A stretch of 64,000 nt of DNA from Bacteroidaceae bacterium (GTDB taxonomy: Bacteria; Bacteroidota; Bacteroidia; Bacteroidales; Bacteroidaceae), in the NCBI GenBank assembly GCA_017546785.1, contig JAFYRW010000038.1, forward strand, positions 1-64,000. Direction: 5' to 3'. The notes below the pieces were generated by a model that was not told the DNA's origin, did no database searches, and saw only the letters and a list, made by a program, of their open reading frames with translations. Positions 36,597 to 45,319 of this stretch are shown piece after piece. Within the stretch, counting starts at the first letter, position 1; each line of letters begins with the position of its first letter. A program made the position numbers and the translations under genes.

Positions 36597-37394
36597 TTAC
36601 CAAAGCTCCACGCGGCTTATGTGTGGTTTCTGTATTTTCTCTTCGGGTGGCAACTGTGTGTAGTCGCCGTAGATTCTACGCAAATAGGAATCCAGATTGT
36701 TGGGTACCGATACTTCTATATTCTCGAATTTTGCACGCTGCAATGGAAATATATTGCGTGTGTCGCGTGTGTTGTCTATCCATCCGCTGCCGTATGTGTG
36801 TCGCAGCTTGTTCTTCGGCAACCATCCGAACAGCAGGCGGGTAACGGGAATAGAGAGATAATAGAGACGCTTTATTATGTGAAAAAGCGATTGTGTGAAA
36901 ATGTTTTTTCTTCCGCTGAGAGGTATAAGCACCACCCAACGGAATTTTACATACAGATAGCAGCAGAGGCGTGGTGCTCTCTCCATCTGAAAAATGTCTA
37001 TATATGCTCCGCGATATTTGTATAGATTGTCCTCCCAATCCTCGGTAACAAGCGACTTTTTGTCGCGCATCTTTGCAAATGGGGTAGAGTATCCTTTGTC
37101 GTTCTTCCACGTTTGCAGCACATAATTGTCGCTCTCGGCGAATATCTTCTCGAGCTTTAGATAATCCTCGCGCAACATTTCAACGTCAATGTCGTCGTCC
37201 CACGGAATGAATCCTCCGTGACGCGCTACTCCTATGCAGTTGCCCGACGACAGCCAATAGCGTATGTTGTGTTCTTGACACAATTTGTCGAAATACTCTA
37301 GCATTTCTACCATACGCAACTGATGCTTGCGTCGCGTAGAGCCGTCAGGGTTGTATTTCTCGCGTAGCCGTTGTTGTGTCTGTGGGTCTATCAT
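36597..37394 (-). CDS. LicD-family phosphotransferase, copy 2
   Basis: A 265-residue LicD-like protein, the paralogue of 31583-32380. The first 90 residues (including WDDDID at 65-70) and the last 70 are almost the same, and residues about 110-200 have diverged, which suggests a different acceptor or donor. The two genes are direct repeats exactly 5014 bases apart and share a 59-base identical stretch near the DXD codons. The ATG is 12 bases after the cytidylyltransferase-kinase stop. The likely role is transfer of a phospho-alcohol to the polysaccharide. Confidence 0.88.
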   Translation of the reverse strand: MIDPQTQQRLREKYNPDGSTRRKHQLRMVEMLEYFDKLCQEHNIRYWLSSGNCIGVARHGGFIPWDDDIDVEMLREDYLKLEKIFAESDNYVLQTWKNDKGYSTPFAKMRDKKSLVTEDWEDNLYKYRGAYIDIFQMERAPRLCCYLYVKFRWVVLIPLSGRKNIFTQSLFHIIKRLYYLSIPVTRLLFGWLPKNKLRHTYGSGWIDNTRDTRNIFPLQRAKFENIEVSVPNNLDSYLRRIYGDYTQLPPEEKIQKPHISRVELW

Positions 37395-37406
37395 AGAGGG
37401 TGCTGC

Positions 37407-38543
37407 TTAGTTGCGTCTTATTCTAATCTGTATTGCCTTGTCTATGGGCTTGTCATTTATGAGCACAAGGTAACCGCCACCGCCTGCGCCGGTTATCTTG
37501 TATCCCTTTACAAGGTCTTTGTATTCCTCTATAGCCTTGCGTACGTGCTCCGATATCATATAGGGGAACATCTGAACCTGCGCATCGAACGATGCTGTGC
37601 AGGCTTTACCCCAACGGTCAATGTCGCAGTCGAGAATCGCTTGCCAACATTCGTCGGCCGCTTGAGCCAATGTGACAACCTTCTCGGCGCTAATGTCGGT
37701 CTTTGCAAGAACATCATATTTTTGCTCTCTTGGCGCGAGAGGAATCAGCCACAGGTTTTTTTCGATAAAGTTGAGTATCTCCTTCTCCTTTACGCTCTCT
37801 ATGCTCGATGGCCAATAGTCGCCATCGTAGTTTAGACGGTTGAGACCGGGCATTACAATTCCTATGGCATCCTGCGAGCCACTGACATAGGGGCTGCCGG
37901 GTGGATTCTCGAATCGGAAAAGCATTTTAGCAAGAGTCTCCCTGTCCCCGTCGGGGATATTGACGTGCCACATTTCAATTGCGGCCTTGCGCGAGGAGGT
38001 GCTCATTCCTCCGCGATTGTTAAAGTCATAGTCGGGCTCAATGCATATTGTCAGTACCGCTCCGCTGTGGTGCTTGCTTACGTATGGCTGGTCGAGCCAA
38101 CCGCCGGCAAGGTCTATGCGGTAGGGTATATTGCACTCCTGACGCAATGCTGTTGTTGAGCGTGTGGGTAGTCCCGCCTCGGGGATACGTGTGCTCACTA
38201 TAAGCTCAATGCCGTTCGCCTCGCAGAAACGTTTCTTTTCGGGAGTATAACCGTCGCTGTTCACAAAGAAAATGTCCGGCTTTAACTGTTTTACATCCTC
38301 GGCAAAGTCCATAATGCCGCTGCCCGAATTTACGAATGCATCTTTTACATAGCGGATAGCCTTTACCATATAGAGTCGTTCGCGCTCTGTGTTTATGGTC
38401 TTTCGGTCTTTTAGTTCGCGGATTGTTGCGTCGGAACCTATTCCAACGTAAAGGTCGCCGTGTGTTGCCGCCTCTTTGAAGAATGCTACGTGGCCTGAGT
38501 GCAACATATCGTAACAACCCGATACAAATACTTTCTTGCTCAT
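37407..38543 (-). CDS. Fused cytidylyltransferase-like and GHMP-kinase-like protein
   Basis: A 378-residue bifunctional protein, first gene of the 26 kb cluster. Residues 1-135 are a HIGH-superfamily nucleotidyltransferase with GCYDMLHSGH (HSGH at 15-18) and the RSTT motif near 128-131, as in TagD and ethanolamine-phosphate cytidylyltransferases. Residues about 138-378 are GHMP-kinase-like: PYRIDLAGGWLDQP near 140-153, GGMSTSS at 178-184 and ITGAGGGGYLVL near the end. That kinase half is about 240 residues, shorter than the usual 300-340, so it may be compacted. The inferred role is to phosphorylate and activate a polyol, heptose or alcohol. Confidence 0.78.
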   Translation of the reverse strand: MSKKVFVSGCYDMLHSGHVAFFKEAATHGDLYVGIGSDATIRELKDRKTINTERERLYMVKAIRYVKDAFVNSGSGIMDFAEDVKQLKPDIFFVNSDGYTPEKKRFCEANGIELIVSTRIPEAGLPTRSTTALRQECNIPYRIDLAGGWLDQPYVSKHHSGAVLTICIEPDYDFNNRGGMSTSSRKAAIEMWHVNIPDGDRETLAKMLFRFENPPGSPYVSGSQDAIGIVMPGLNRLNYDGDYWPSSIESVKEKEILNFIEKNLWLIPLAPREQKYDVLAKTDISAEKVVTLAQAADECWQAILDCDIDRWGKACTASFDAQVQMFPYMISEHVRKAIEEYKDLVKGYKITGAGGGGYLVLINDKPIDKAIQIRIRRN

Positions 38544-38757
38544 ATGTAATTATTTGATATTTTTGTTATTAGCTGCTTTTTTTTCTGTTAAGTGCATATT
38601 CTGGGGACATTGACAAATTGAAAAGTTTGTGATTGTCAATCAGTTACATACTTGTCTTAACAAAAATGCCTTGAGGTATGTTCGGCGATGCGTCTGAATT
38701 GCAGCCTAAAATGTTGTTGATTCTTAAAAAAAACTCGTGTAGAGCCTCTTTTCATTG
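38544..38757 (-). promoter_or_regulatory. Long 5' leader of polysaccharide cluster
   Basis: About 207 untranslated bases between the predicted start of transcription and the first gene. An ATTGACAA/TTGTCAAT stem of eight pairs with a 16-base loop occupies 38609-38640. A weak CTC/GAG hairpin followed by eight Ts is near the 5' end (about 38724-38745). No UpxY-type gene follows the leader. Regulation by antitermination or attenuation is possible but not shown. Confidence 0.35.
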
Positions 38758-38765
38758 CAAAGATA
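38758..38765 (-). promoter_or_regulatory. Bacteroidetes -7 promoter element of polysaccharide cluster
   Basis: The minus strand reads TATCTTTG, identical to the element upstream of the fimbrial operon and matching TAnnTTTG. A T/A-rich tract lies upstream. No clear -33 TTG is seen. Confidence 0.55.
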
Positions 38766-39204
38766 AAAGTTTTTTTTATTATAAAAAATAATTTTATTTT
38801 TATTTAAGGTATATTTCTTTGCTCGTGGCTTTTCTTTGATTTTTCGATATTTTAATATGTTTTTATTTTTTACGCTTTTCTTTAACCTTTATTTGTAAAT
38901 AATTATTACTAAAAAGAGAGCTTTTTTCTCGTTTTTTTCTTTCTTTTGTCTATTTTTACTCTCTTTTGAACCTGTTTTTTGGCAACTTTTACGTCGGTTT
39001 TTCTTGTTTGTGCTTGTCCTGATGTGCCCTGTACGCGCTTTTACCTTGTTTGTCCTTTTATATATAAACAACTAAAGTGTTTATTTTTATCCGTTTTTTG
39101 TTTATTTTATACATATAATAATAGTGCAAAATGCAAAAAGGTTATATCTTTTGAAGAATTTTGAAAAAAAATCAGATAAAAGGCTTTTTATAATGTTTTT
39201 TTCT
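38766..39204. other. AT-rich divergent intergenic region
   Basis: About 440 bases of strongly AT-rich sequence between the divergent promoters. The short open frames on both strands (38889-39071 minus, 38979-39164 plus) are low-complexity Lys- or Phe-rich translations, which I judge non-coding. No tRNA, repeat array or further promoter is recognised. Confidence 0.45.
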
Positions 39205-39212
39205 TATCTTTG
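39205..39212 (+). promoter_or_regulatory. Bacteroidetes -7 promoter element of Hc1-like gene
   Basis: TATCTTTG, an exact TAnnTTTG match, lies 32 bases before the ATG at 39244. That spacing fits a short leader. Confidence 0.6.
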
Positions 39213-39243
39213 TGCATCGTTAAACTAATTAACAGAAAATATT

Positions 39244-39420
39244 ATGAAAGAACTTGTTGAAAAAATTCAGGCAGTTTATGCTGCATTCGAGGCAGATGCA
39301 AATTCTCAGGTAGAGAAAGGTAATAAAGCAGCTGGTACACGTGCTCGTAAGGCATCTTTGGAGCTTGAGAAGTTGATGAAGGGCTTCCGTAAGGCTTCTT
39401 TGGAGTCTGCTAAGAACTAA
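39244..39420 (+). CDS. Histone H1-like Hc1-family DNA-binding protein
   Basis: A 58-residue basic protein starting MKELVEKIQAVYAAFEADAN and continuing with GNKAAGTRARKASLELEKLMKGFRKASLESAK. The Lys/Arg/Ala-rich C-terminal half and the EKIQAVYAAFEADA helix match the Hc1-type histone-like proteins that are abundant in Bacteroidales. It probably binds DNA non-specifically and helps compact the nucleoid. It is monocistronic, with its own promoter and a strong terminator. It is unrelated to the flanking carbohydrate genes. Confidence 0.85.
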   Translation: MKELVEKIQAVYAAFEADANSQVEKGNKAAGTRARKASLELEKLMKGFRKASLESAKN

Positions 39421-39470
39421 TTCTGTTTCTTCTGCACTTATTGAGTGTATATTTTATATGCTCATTCGAA

Positions 39471-39502
39471 ATAAAAGTCGCAATGCGGCTTTTATTTTTT
39501 TT
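39471..39502 (+). terminator. Terminator of Hc1-like gene
   Basis: ATAAAAGTCGC pairs with GCGGCTTTTAT (11 pairs, one T-G) around an AAT loop, followed by a run of Ts. It is a textbook intrinsic terminator 50 bases after the stop. Confidence 0.88.
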
Positions 39503-39737
39503 ATCCCTTTTTAAAATGTAAATAAAATTTACCACATTTCTTCTTTGTATTCTCGACTTTTACTTTTATTTTTAATAATTATATTTAAATTATAGCTGAT
39601 GGCTCGTTTTTTTTTACTAATTTAGCAACGATGTGTGTGGTTGAATTTATTCGTGTGGTAGGGCTGTAGCCTGCTTCTTGTGGCAACAACTTATTTAACT
39701 AATTGAAATAGAATAAAAAAACTATAAAATTATTATT
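39503..39737. promoter_or_regulatory. Upstream region of beta-galactosidase gene
   Basis: About 235 bases before the GH2 gene. A TAATTTAG near 39619-39626 differs from TAnnTTTG at one position and could be a weak -7 element, giving a leader of roughly 105 bases. Nothing else is recognised. Confidence 0.3.
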
Positions 39738-42700
39738 ATGAAACGATTTTTTCTATCTGTAACATTGGCGATTTTTGCTTTTTCGACAATGCTTGTTGCG
39801 CAGAATCTGAAAGGTTTTGCCTATGGCAATGTCGAGGCGCCATCGGGCAATGAGTGGGAGAATCCTACCCGCTTGTCTTTGAACAAAGAGCAGCCCAAAG
39901 GCTGGTTCTTTACCTTTGCCGACGAGGAGAGTGCGCGTAAGGTGCTCCCTGAGTTCAGCGAGTATTATTTGTCTCTTAATGGTACGTGGAGCTTCAATTG
40001 GGTAGGTAACCCCGATGAGCGTCCTGTCGATTTTTATAAGACAGACTACGATGCTGCCTCTTGGGATAAAGTAGAGGTTCCTATGAACTGGAACGTCTAT
40101 GGCCTGCAGGATGACGGCAGCCAAAAGTATGGTACACCCATCTACGTCAATCAACCTGTGATTTTTAAACATTCGGTAGTTGTAGGCGACTGGAAGGGTG
40201 GTGTAATGCGCGAACCCGCTCCTCACCATACTACATACAAGCATCGTAACGAGGTAGGTTCTTACCGCAGAACATTTACCCTCCCCGAAAATTGGAAAGG
40301 TCGTGAGGTGTATCTCAATTTCGACGGTGTCGATTCTTTCTTCTATCTTTGGGTGAATGGCAAATATGTAGGATTCTCAAAGAACTCTCGTAACATTGCC
40401 GCATTCAACATTACAGATTACCTTGTAAAAGGCGAGAATATTGTAGCTGTCGAGGTTTATCGTAACAGCGACGCATCGTTCCTCGAGTCGCAGGATATGT
40501 TCCGTTTGCCCGGAATTTTCCGCACAGTGTCGCTTACATCAACCAATCCTGTTGAGTTGCGCGATTTTCGTGTAGTTACCGACCTTGACGACAACTACAA
40601 GGATGCTGTAGCAAAGATTGCGGTAGACGTTCGTAACCTTTCAAAGAAAAAGGTCAAGGGATACAAGGTTCAGGCTAAACTCTATAAGAATAAGCTCTAT
40701 TGCGACAGCAATGAGGCAGTAGAGGGCGCAAATGCAACAGCAGACGTTGCTGTTGTCGAGGCCGGAGCCAAAGTAACGGCAAACATCGAGCTTCCTGTGG
40801 CCGATCCTGCAAAGTGGAGCGCCGAGGAGCCCAACCGTTATACCATTCTAGTACAGTTGCTCGACAAGAAAGGCAAAGTGGTAGAGACAGCTTCTACACA
40901 TATTGGTTTCCGTGAGTGTGAGATTCGTAACACCGATGCTGCCGACGATGAATTCGGCCTTGCTGGACGATACTACTACCTCAACGGCAAGCCTATCAAG
41001 ATGAAAGGTGTGAACAGACACGAGAACAACCTTGAGCGTGGACACGCAATCACCAGCGAACAGATGTTCAACGAGGTAATGCTGATGCTTCAGGGTAATA
41101 TCAACCACGTACGTAACTCACACTATCCCGATGATCCCTATTGGTACTATCTCTGCGACAAGTATGGTATCTACCTCGAGGATGAGGCCAATATAGAGAG
41201 CCATCAGTACTACTATGGTAAAGAGTCTCTCTCACACGTTCCCGAATTCGAGGATGCTCACGTAGCGCGTGTGATGGAAATGGCCTATGCTACAATGAAC
41301 CGTCCCTCGGTTGTAATATGGTCGCTCGGTAACGAGGCTGGCCCCGGTGTGAACTTCGTAAGAGCCTATGAGGCTTTGCACGCGTTCGACGCGACACGTC
41401 CCGTTCAGTATGAGCGTAACAACGACATTGTTGATATGGGCTCTAACCAGTATCCTTCGGTAGGTTGGGTACAGCACGCCGTAAAGGGTAAAGCCGGAAT
41501 AAAATATCCTTTCCACATATCGGAGTATGCACACTCAATGGGTAATGCCGTAGGTAACCTTAAGGATTATTGGGATGCAATGGAGAGCACAAACTTCTTT
41601 ATGGGTGGTGCTATCTGGGATTGGGCCGACCAGGCATTCTGGAATGTCGATCCTAAGACAGGAGATAAATATATGGGTTACGGTGGCGACTTTGGCGATC
41701 GTCCCAACGATCATATGTTCTGTATGAATGGTATCGTATTTCCCGACCACTCTCCTAAACCCCAATATTGGGAGGTTAAGAAGGTATACCAGAATGCAGG
41801 AATAAAGATGCTACAGGATGGTAAGATTGAGATTTTCAACAAACGCTATTTTAACAGCCTCAGTGATATGGATGTTCGTGTATCTCTATGGGAGGACGGC
41901 GTTGAGGTTAAGTCTTATTTTATGCCTGATATGGCAATTGCTCCCCGTCAGAGCAAGTCTTTTGCACACAAATTCCTTGCTACCGACCTTGCTGCCGATA
42001 AGGAGTATTTTGTAAAGGTTCAGTTGTTGCTTAAAAAGGATATGCCTTGGGCAAAGAAAGGATATGTGCAGATGGAGGAGCAGCTTCCTCTAAAGGCTGC
42101 AGCAAAGAATCTGTTGCTCTCCGATGTTGCCAACGGTGGCAAAATTACAGGCTCTATTGTTCCTGTGATAGTCAATGGCAAGGAGATTCAATTGAGACGA
42201 TTGATTGGTCCTGACAACTCTTTCGAGATTGCTTTTGACCACTCTAAGGGTGTGCTCTACAGCGTTAAATATAATGGAGAGGTTGTATTTGCTCCCGGTA
42301 ATGTTATGAAGATAGGTGCTTACCGCGCTCCCGTGGACAATGACAACTGGGCGTGGAACAATTGGTATTCTAATGGTCTCCATAATTTGCAGGATAGCGT
42401 AACCTCTTTCGTTTCTAAGGTAAATAAAGACGGTAGCGTAGTATTGCAGTATATTGTATACTCACAGGCGCCCAATGCCGTACGTCGCGTTAAACACGAC
42501 AACAATACCTGGTCGCTTGTCGATGATGCACGCAAATTCGGTCCTGAGGATTTCAATATTGTTTCGAACCGTATCTACACAATATATCCCGACGGATCTA
42601 TTGAACTTAACAGCTCAATGAGCGGAAACAAGGCTGTTGATTTAGCGCGTATCGGCTACGAACTTCAGCTTCCTGCCGAGTACGATTGTTATACATATTA

Positions 42701-43778
42701 TGGACGCGGTCCTCAGAATAACTACAACGACCGTTGCTCGGGAGCATTTGTCGAGGTTTACAAGAGCGACGTTGCCGCTCAGTTCGAGAAATTCCCAAAG
42801 CCTCAGGAAATGGCCAACAGAGAGGATGTCCGTTGGGCTGCTCTTACCAACAAGAATGGCAATGGTGTTATTTTTGTTGCAACCGAGGGAATGTCTACAA
42901 CAGCGCTTCCGTGGAACGACGTTGAATTGACTCTTGCCGCTCACCCCTATCAGTTGCCAAAATCATCGGGTACTTGGGTACATCTCGACAAGAAGGTGAC
43001 AGGACTCGGCGGTAATAGCTGCGGTCAGGGTGGTCCTCTCGACTACGACAGAGCAAAATCAACCGAGAATACTATGGGATTCATTATACGTCCCATAAGC
43101 AAGGATGATAAATTTGCCGACAAGGCTAATGTCCTCTCATCGGGCGTTGTTCCTGTAATACTTTCTCGCGACCTCAAAGGTCTTCTCACTATGAGCTGCA
43201 AGAAAGAGGGTGCTGAGATTTACTACAAGATTGGTAAGCGTGGCAAGAAGATGAAATATACCGCTCCTGTTGATATGAGCAAGGGTGGCGATATTATCGT
43301 CTGGGAAAAGGCGAACCCCGAACTTGCCGCTACATATAATTATTCAGAGGTTACAGCAATTCCTGTTTCAGTGGTATTTACCTCGAGTCAGGAGCTTGGT
43401 AACGAGGGCAGCAAGCTTGTCGATGGCGACCCCTCTACCATATGGCACACAATGTACTCGGTAACAGTTGCCGGCTATCCTCACTGGATAGACTTTGATG
43501 CTGCTGACGAGACAATGATAAAGGGCTTTAAATATATGCCCCGTCAGGATGGTGGAAACAATGGAAACATCAAGGACTACACCATTCAGGTAAGCAACGA
43601 TGGCAAGAATTGGGGCGAACCTGTTGCAAAGGGAACATTCGATTCAAGCTCAAAGGTTAAGGTTGTGACTTTCGAGAAGCCTGTAAAAGCACGCTTTGTT
43701 CGTTTTACAGGACTTAATTCACAGAATGGACAGGACTTTGGCTCGGGCGCAGAGTTTGAGCTTATAAAAGTTCAGTAA
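39738..43778 (+). CDS. Secreted GH2 beta-galactosidase with C-terminal F5/8-type carbohydrate-binding domain
   Basis: A 1346-residue exported glycoside hydrolase. A signal peptide (cleavage near LVAQ, residue 22) precedes the GH2 sugar-binding, immunoglobulin-like and TIM-barrel domains. The acid/base Glu533 is in WSLGNEAG, and the nucleophile Glu596 is in HISEYAHSMGN. A beta-galactosidase small-chain-like domain follows (about 780-1090), then a chitobiase-C-like module (about 1125-1190) and an F5/8 type C (CBM32-like) module (about 1205-1345). It probably removes terminal beta-galactose from host or dietary glycans in the periplasm or at the surface. No SusC/SusD pair is near, so it is not in a standard PUL. 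The real substrate may differ from lactose. Confidence 0.93.
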   Translation: MKRFFLSVTLAIFAFSTMLVAQNLKGFAYGNVEAPSGNEWENPTRLSLNKEQPKGWFFTFADEESARKVLPEFSEYYLSLNGTWSFNWVGNPDERPVDFYKTDYDAASWDKVEVPMNWNVYGLQDDGSQKYGTPIYVNQPVIFKHSVVVGDWKGGVMREPAPHHTTYKHRNEVGSYRRTFTLPENWKGREVYLNFDGVDSFFYLWVNGKYVGFSKNSRNIAAFNITDYLVKGENIVAVEVYRNSDASFLESQDMFRLPGIFRTVSLTSTNPVELRDFRVVTDLDDNYKDAVAKIAVDVRNLSKKKVKGYKVQAKLYKNKLYCDSNEAVEGANATADVAVVEAGAKVTANIELPVADPAKWSAEEPNRYTILVQLLDKKGKVVETASTHIGFRECEIRNTDAADDEFGLAGRYYYLNGKPIKMKGVNRHENNLERGHAITSEQMFNEVMLMLQGNINHVRNSHYPDDPYWYYLCDKYGIYLEDEANIESHQYYYGKESLSHVPEFEDAHVARVMEMAYATMNRPSVVIWSLGNEAGPGVNFVRAYEALHAFDATRPVQYERNNDIVDMGSNQYPSVGWVQHAVKGKAGIKYPFHISEYAHSMGNAVGNLKDYWDAMESTNFFMGGAIWDWADQAFWNVDPKTGDKYMGYGGDFGDRPNDHMFCMNGIVFPDHSPKPQYWEVKKVYQNAGIKMLQDGKIEIFNKRYFNSLSDMDVRVSLWEDGVEVKSYFMPDMAIAPRQSKSFAHKFLATDLAADKEYFVKVQLLLKKDMPWAKKGYVQMEEQLPLKAAAKNLLLSDVANGGKITGSIVPVIVNGKEIQLRRLIGPDNSFEIAFDHSKGVLYSVKYNGEVVFAPGNVMKIGAYRAPVDNDNWAWNNWYSNGLHNLQDSVTSFVSKVNKDGSVVLQYIVYSQAPNAVRRVKHDNNTWSLVDDARKFGPEDFNIVSNRIYTIYPDGSIELNSSMSGNKAVDLARIGYELQLPAEYDCYTYYGRGPQNNYNDRCSGAFVEVYKSDVAAQFEKFPKPQEMANREDVRWAALTNKNGNGVIFVATEGMSTTALPWNDVELTLAAHPYQLPKSSGTWVHLDKKVTGLGGNSCGQGGPLDYDRAKSTENTMGFIIRPISKDDKFADKANVLSSGVVPVILSRDLKGLLTMSCKKEGAEIYYKIGKRGKKMKYTAPVDMSKGGDIIVWEKANPELAATYNYSEVTAIPVSVVFTSSQELGNEGSKLVDGDPSTIWHTMYSVTVAGYPHWIDFDAADETMIKGFKYMPRQDGGNNGNIKDYTIQVSNDGKNWGEPVAKGTFDSSSKVKVVTFEKPVKARFVRFTGLNSQNGQDFGSGAEFELIKVQ

Positions 43779-43790
43779 TCCGGAATAATA

Positions 43791-43840
43791 GGTTATGTGG
43801 GGCGGGAGCCCTGCATAGCCACAAATTTAATAAAGGCTAT
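43791..43840 (+). promoter_or_regulatory. Structured leader between GH2 gene and rmlA with two exclusive hairpins
   Basis: Bases 43791-43803 pair with 43808-43820 over 13 positions (three wobble pairs) around a GGGA (GNRA) loop. The 3' arm ATAGCC (43815-43820) can instead pair with GGCTAT (43835-43840). No T-run follows the first hairpin, so it is not an ordinary terminator. It begins 12 bases after the GH2 stop and ends 20 bases before the rmlA ATG. Confidence 0.45.
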
Positions 43841-43859
43841 AGCCAAAAAAGTAAAATTT

Positions 43860-44750
43860 ATGAAAGGAATTGTATTAGCTGGTGGTTCAGGTACTCGCCT
43901 CTATCCAATAACAAAAGGTGTTAGTAAACAGTTGCTTCCAATATACGACAAGCCAATGGTGTATTACCCCATTTCAACATTGATGCTTGCCGGTATTCGT
44001 GAGATTTTGATTATATCTACTCCGCAGGATATTCCTGCCTTCCGACGTCTGTTGGGCGATGGCAGCGACTATGGAGTAAAGTTCGAATATGCCGAGCAAC
44101 CATCGCCCGATGGCCTTGCACAAGCTTTCATCATCGGCGAGAAATTTATTGGCGACGATGCAGTGTGCCTTGTTCTTGGCGATAATATCTTTTACGGTTC
44201 GGGCTTTACAGCAATGCTCAAGGAGGCTTTGCGCACAGCCGAACAAGAGGATAAGGCAACAGTCTTTGGCTATTGGGTGAACGACCCCGAACGTTACGGT
44301 GTTGCCGAGTTTGACAAAGAGGGCAACTGTCTCTCTATTGAAGAAAAGCCTTTTAAGCCAAAATCCAATTACGCGGTGGTTGGACTCTATTTCTACCCCA
44401 ACAGCGTTGTTGATGTAGCCAAGAACATAAAGCCCTCGGCACGCGGAGAGTTAGAGATTACAACCGTGAACCAGCATTATCTAGACAAGGGCGACCTTAA
44501 GGTACAGCGTCTGTGCCGTGGCTTTGCGTGGCTCGACACTGGTACACACGATTCGCTTAGCGAGGCATCGACATTCGTCGAGGTAATTGAGAAGCGTCAG
44601 GGACTTAAGATAGCCTGTCTCGAGGGCATTGCCTATCGTAAAGGCTGGATAGACGAAGAGAAGATGCGCTCTCTTGCAGCTCCTATGATAAAGAACCAGT
44701 ATGGTCAATATCTGATAAAAGTTATCGAAGAATTAAAAAATCGAGAATGA
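43860..44750 (+). CDS. rmlA: Glucose-1-phosphate thymidylyltransferase
   Basis: A 296-residue enzyme making dTDP-glucose from dTTP and glucose-1-phosphate, the first step to dTDP-L-rhamnose. The start is the ATG at 43860, giving [16 protein letters not shown]; an earlier in-frame ATG at 43797 would add 21 residues translated from the leader hairpin. The signature [34 protein letters not shown] and the EKP motif are all present. It is the first of four overlapping or closely spaced rml genes (ATGA overlap with rmlC). Confidence 0.96.
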   Translation: MKGIVLAGGSGTRLYPITKGVSKQLLPIYDKPMVYYPISTLMLAGIREILIISTPQDIPAFRRLLGDGSDYGVKFEYAEQPSPDGLAQAFIIGEKFIGDDAVCLVLGDNIFYGSGFTAMLKEALRTAEQEDKATVFGYWVNDPERYGVAEFDKEGNCLSIEEKPFKPKSNYAVVGLYFYPNSVVDVAKNIKPSARGELEITTVNQHYLDKGDLKVQRLCRGFAWLDTGTHDSLSEASTFVEVIEKRQGLKIACLEGIAYRKGWIDEEKMRSLAAPMIKNQYGQYLIKVIEELKNRE

Positions 44751-45319
44751 ATATAATAAGAACCGAAATTGAGGAGGTGGTAATAATAGAACCACGAGTG
44801 TTTGAGGATGAGCGTGGTTACTTCTTTGAGTCCTTCTCGCAGAGAGAATTTGACGAGAAAGTCCGTCCTGTGAAATTTGTTCAGGACAATGAATCAAAGT
44901 CATCGTACGGTGTGTTGCGCGGTCTGCATTTTCAAAAGGACGGGCACGCACAGAGTAAGCTTGTCCGTGTGGTCAAAGGAGCTGTGCTCGACGTAGCTGT
45001 CGATATACGCAAAGGTTCTCCAACCTTTGGAAAGTATGTGGCAGTGGAATTAAGTGCCGAAAATCATCGTCAGTTGTTTGTTCCGCGAGGCTTTGCTCAC
45101 GGATTCTCGGTGCTTACCCCCGAGGTAGTCTTTCAGTATAAATGCGACAATTTCTATTGCCGCGATAGTGAAGGTGCTGTTGCGTGGAACGACCCTCAGC
45201 TTGCCATCGACTGGAGAATACCCGCCGACAAGATTATCCTATCGGAAAAGGACCGTCTGAACAAGACAATAGCCGAGGCCGATTATCTATTCGATTATAG
45301 TAAGAATTTGTACGAATGA
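44747..45319 (+). CDS. rmlC: dTDP-4-dehydrorhamnose 3,5-epimerase
   Basis: A 190-residue cupin-fold epimerase. It has the usual opening [20 protein letters not shown], the active-site region GVLRGLHFQ (about residues 58-66) with the catalytic His, and [13 protein letters not shown] at about 107-119. It converts dTDP-4-keto-6-deoxyglucose to the L-lyxo form. It overlaps rmlA and rmlD by four bases each, and the order rmlA-C-D-B is a common Bacteroidales arrangement. Confidence 0.95.
   Translation: MNIIRTEIEEVVIIEPRVFEDERGYFFESFSQREFDEKVRPVKFVQDNESKSSYGVLRGLHFQKDGHAQSKLVRVVKGAVLDVAVDIRKGSPTFGKYVAVELSAENHRQLFVPRGFAHGFSVLTPEVVFQYKCDNFYCRDSEGAVAWNDPQLAIDWRIPADKIILSEKDRLNKTIAEADYLFDYSKNLYE

Noticed and set aside
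38889..39164. Short overlapping frames on both strands in the divergent gap
   Set aside because: Their translations are low-complexity and Lys/Arg- or Phe-rich on opposite strands of the same AT-rich DNA. They have no ribosome-binding or family evidence.
39738..43778. Polysaccharide utilisation locus around the beta-galactosidase
   Set aside because: No SusC/SusD pair, hybrid two-component regulator or other hydrolase is nearby, so a PUL cannot be claimed.
43797..43859. Upstream start of rmlA
   Set aside because: The added 21 residues are encoded by the leader hairpin and are absent from the RmlA family, which starts MKGIVLAGG.
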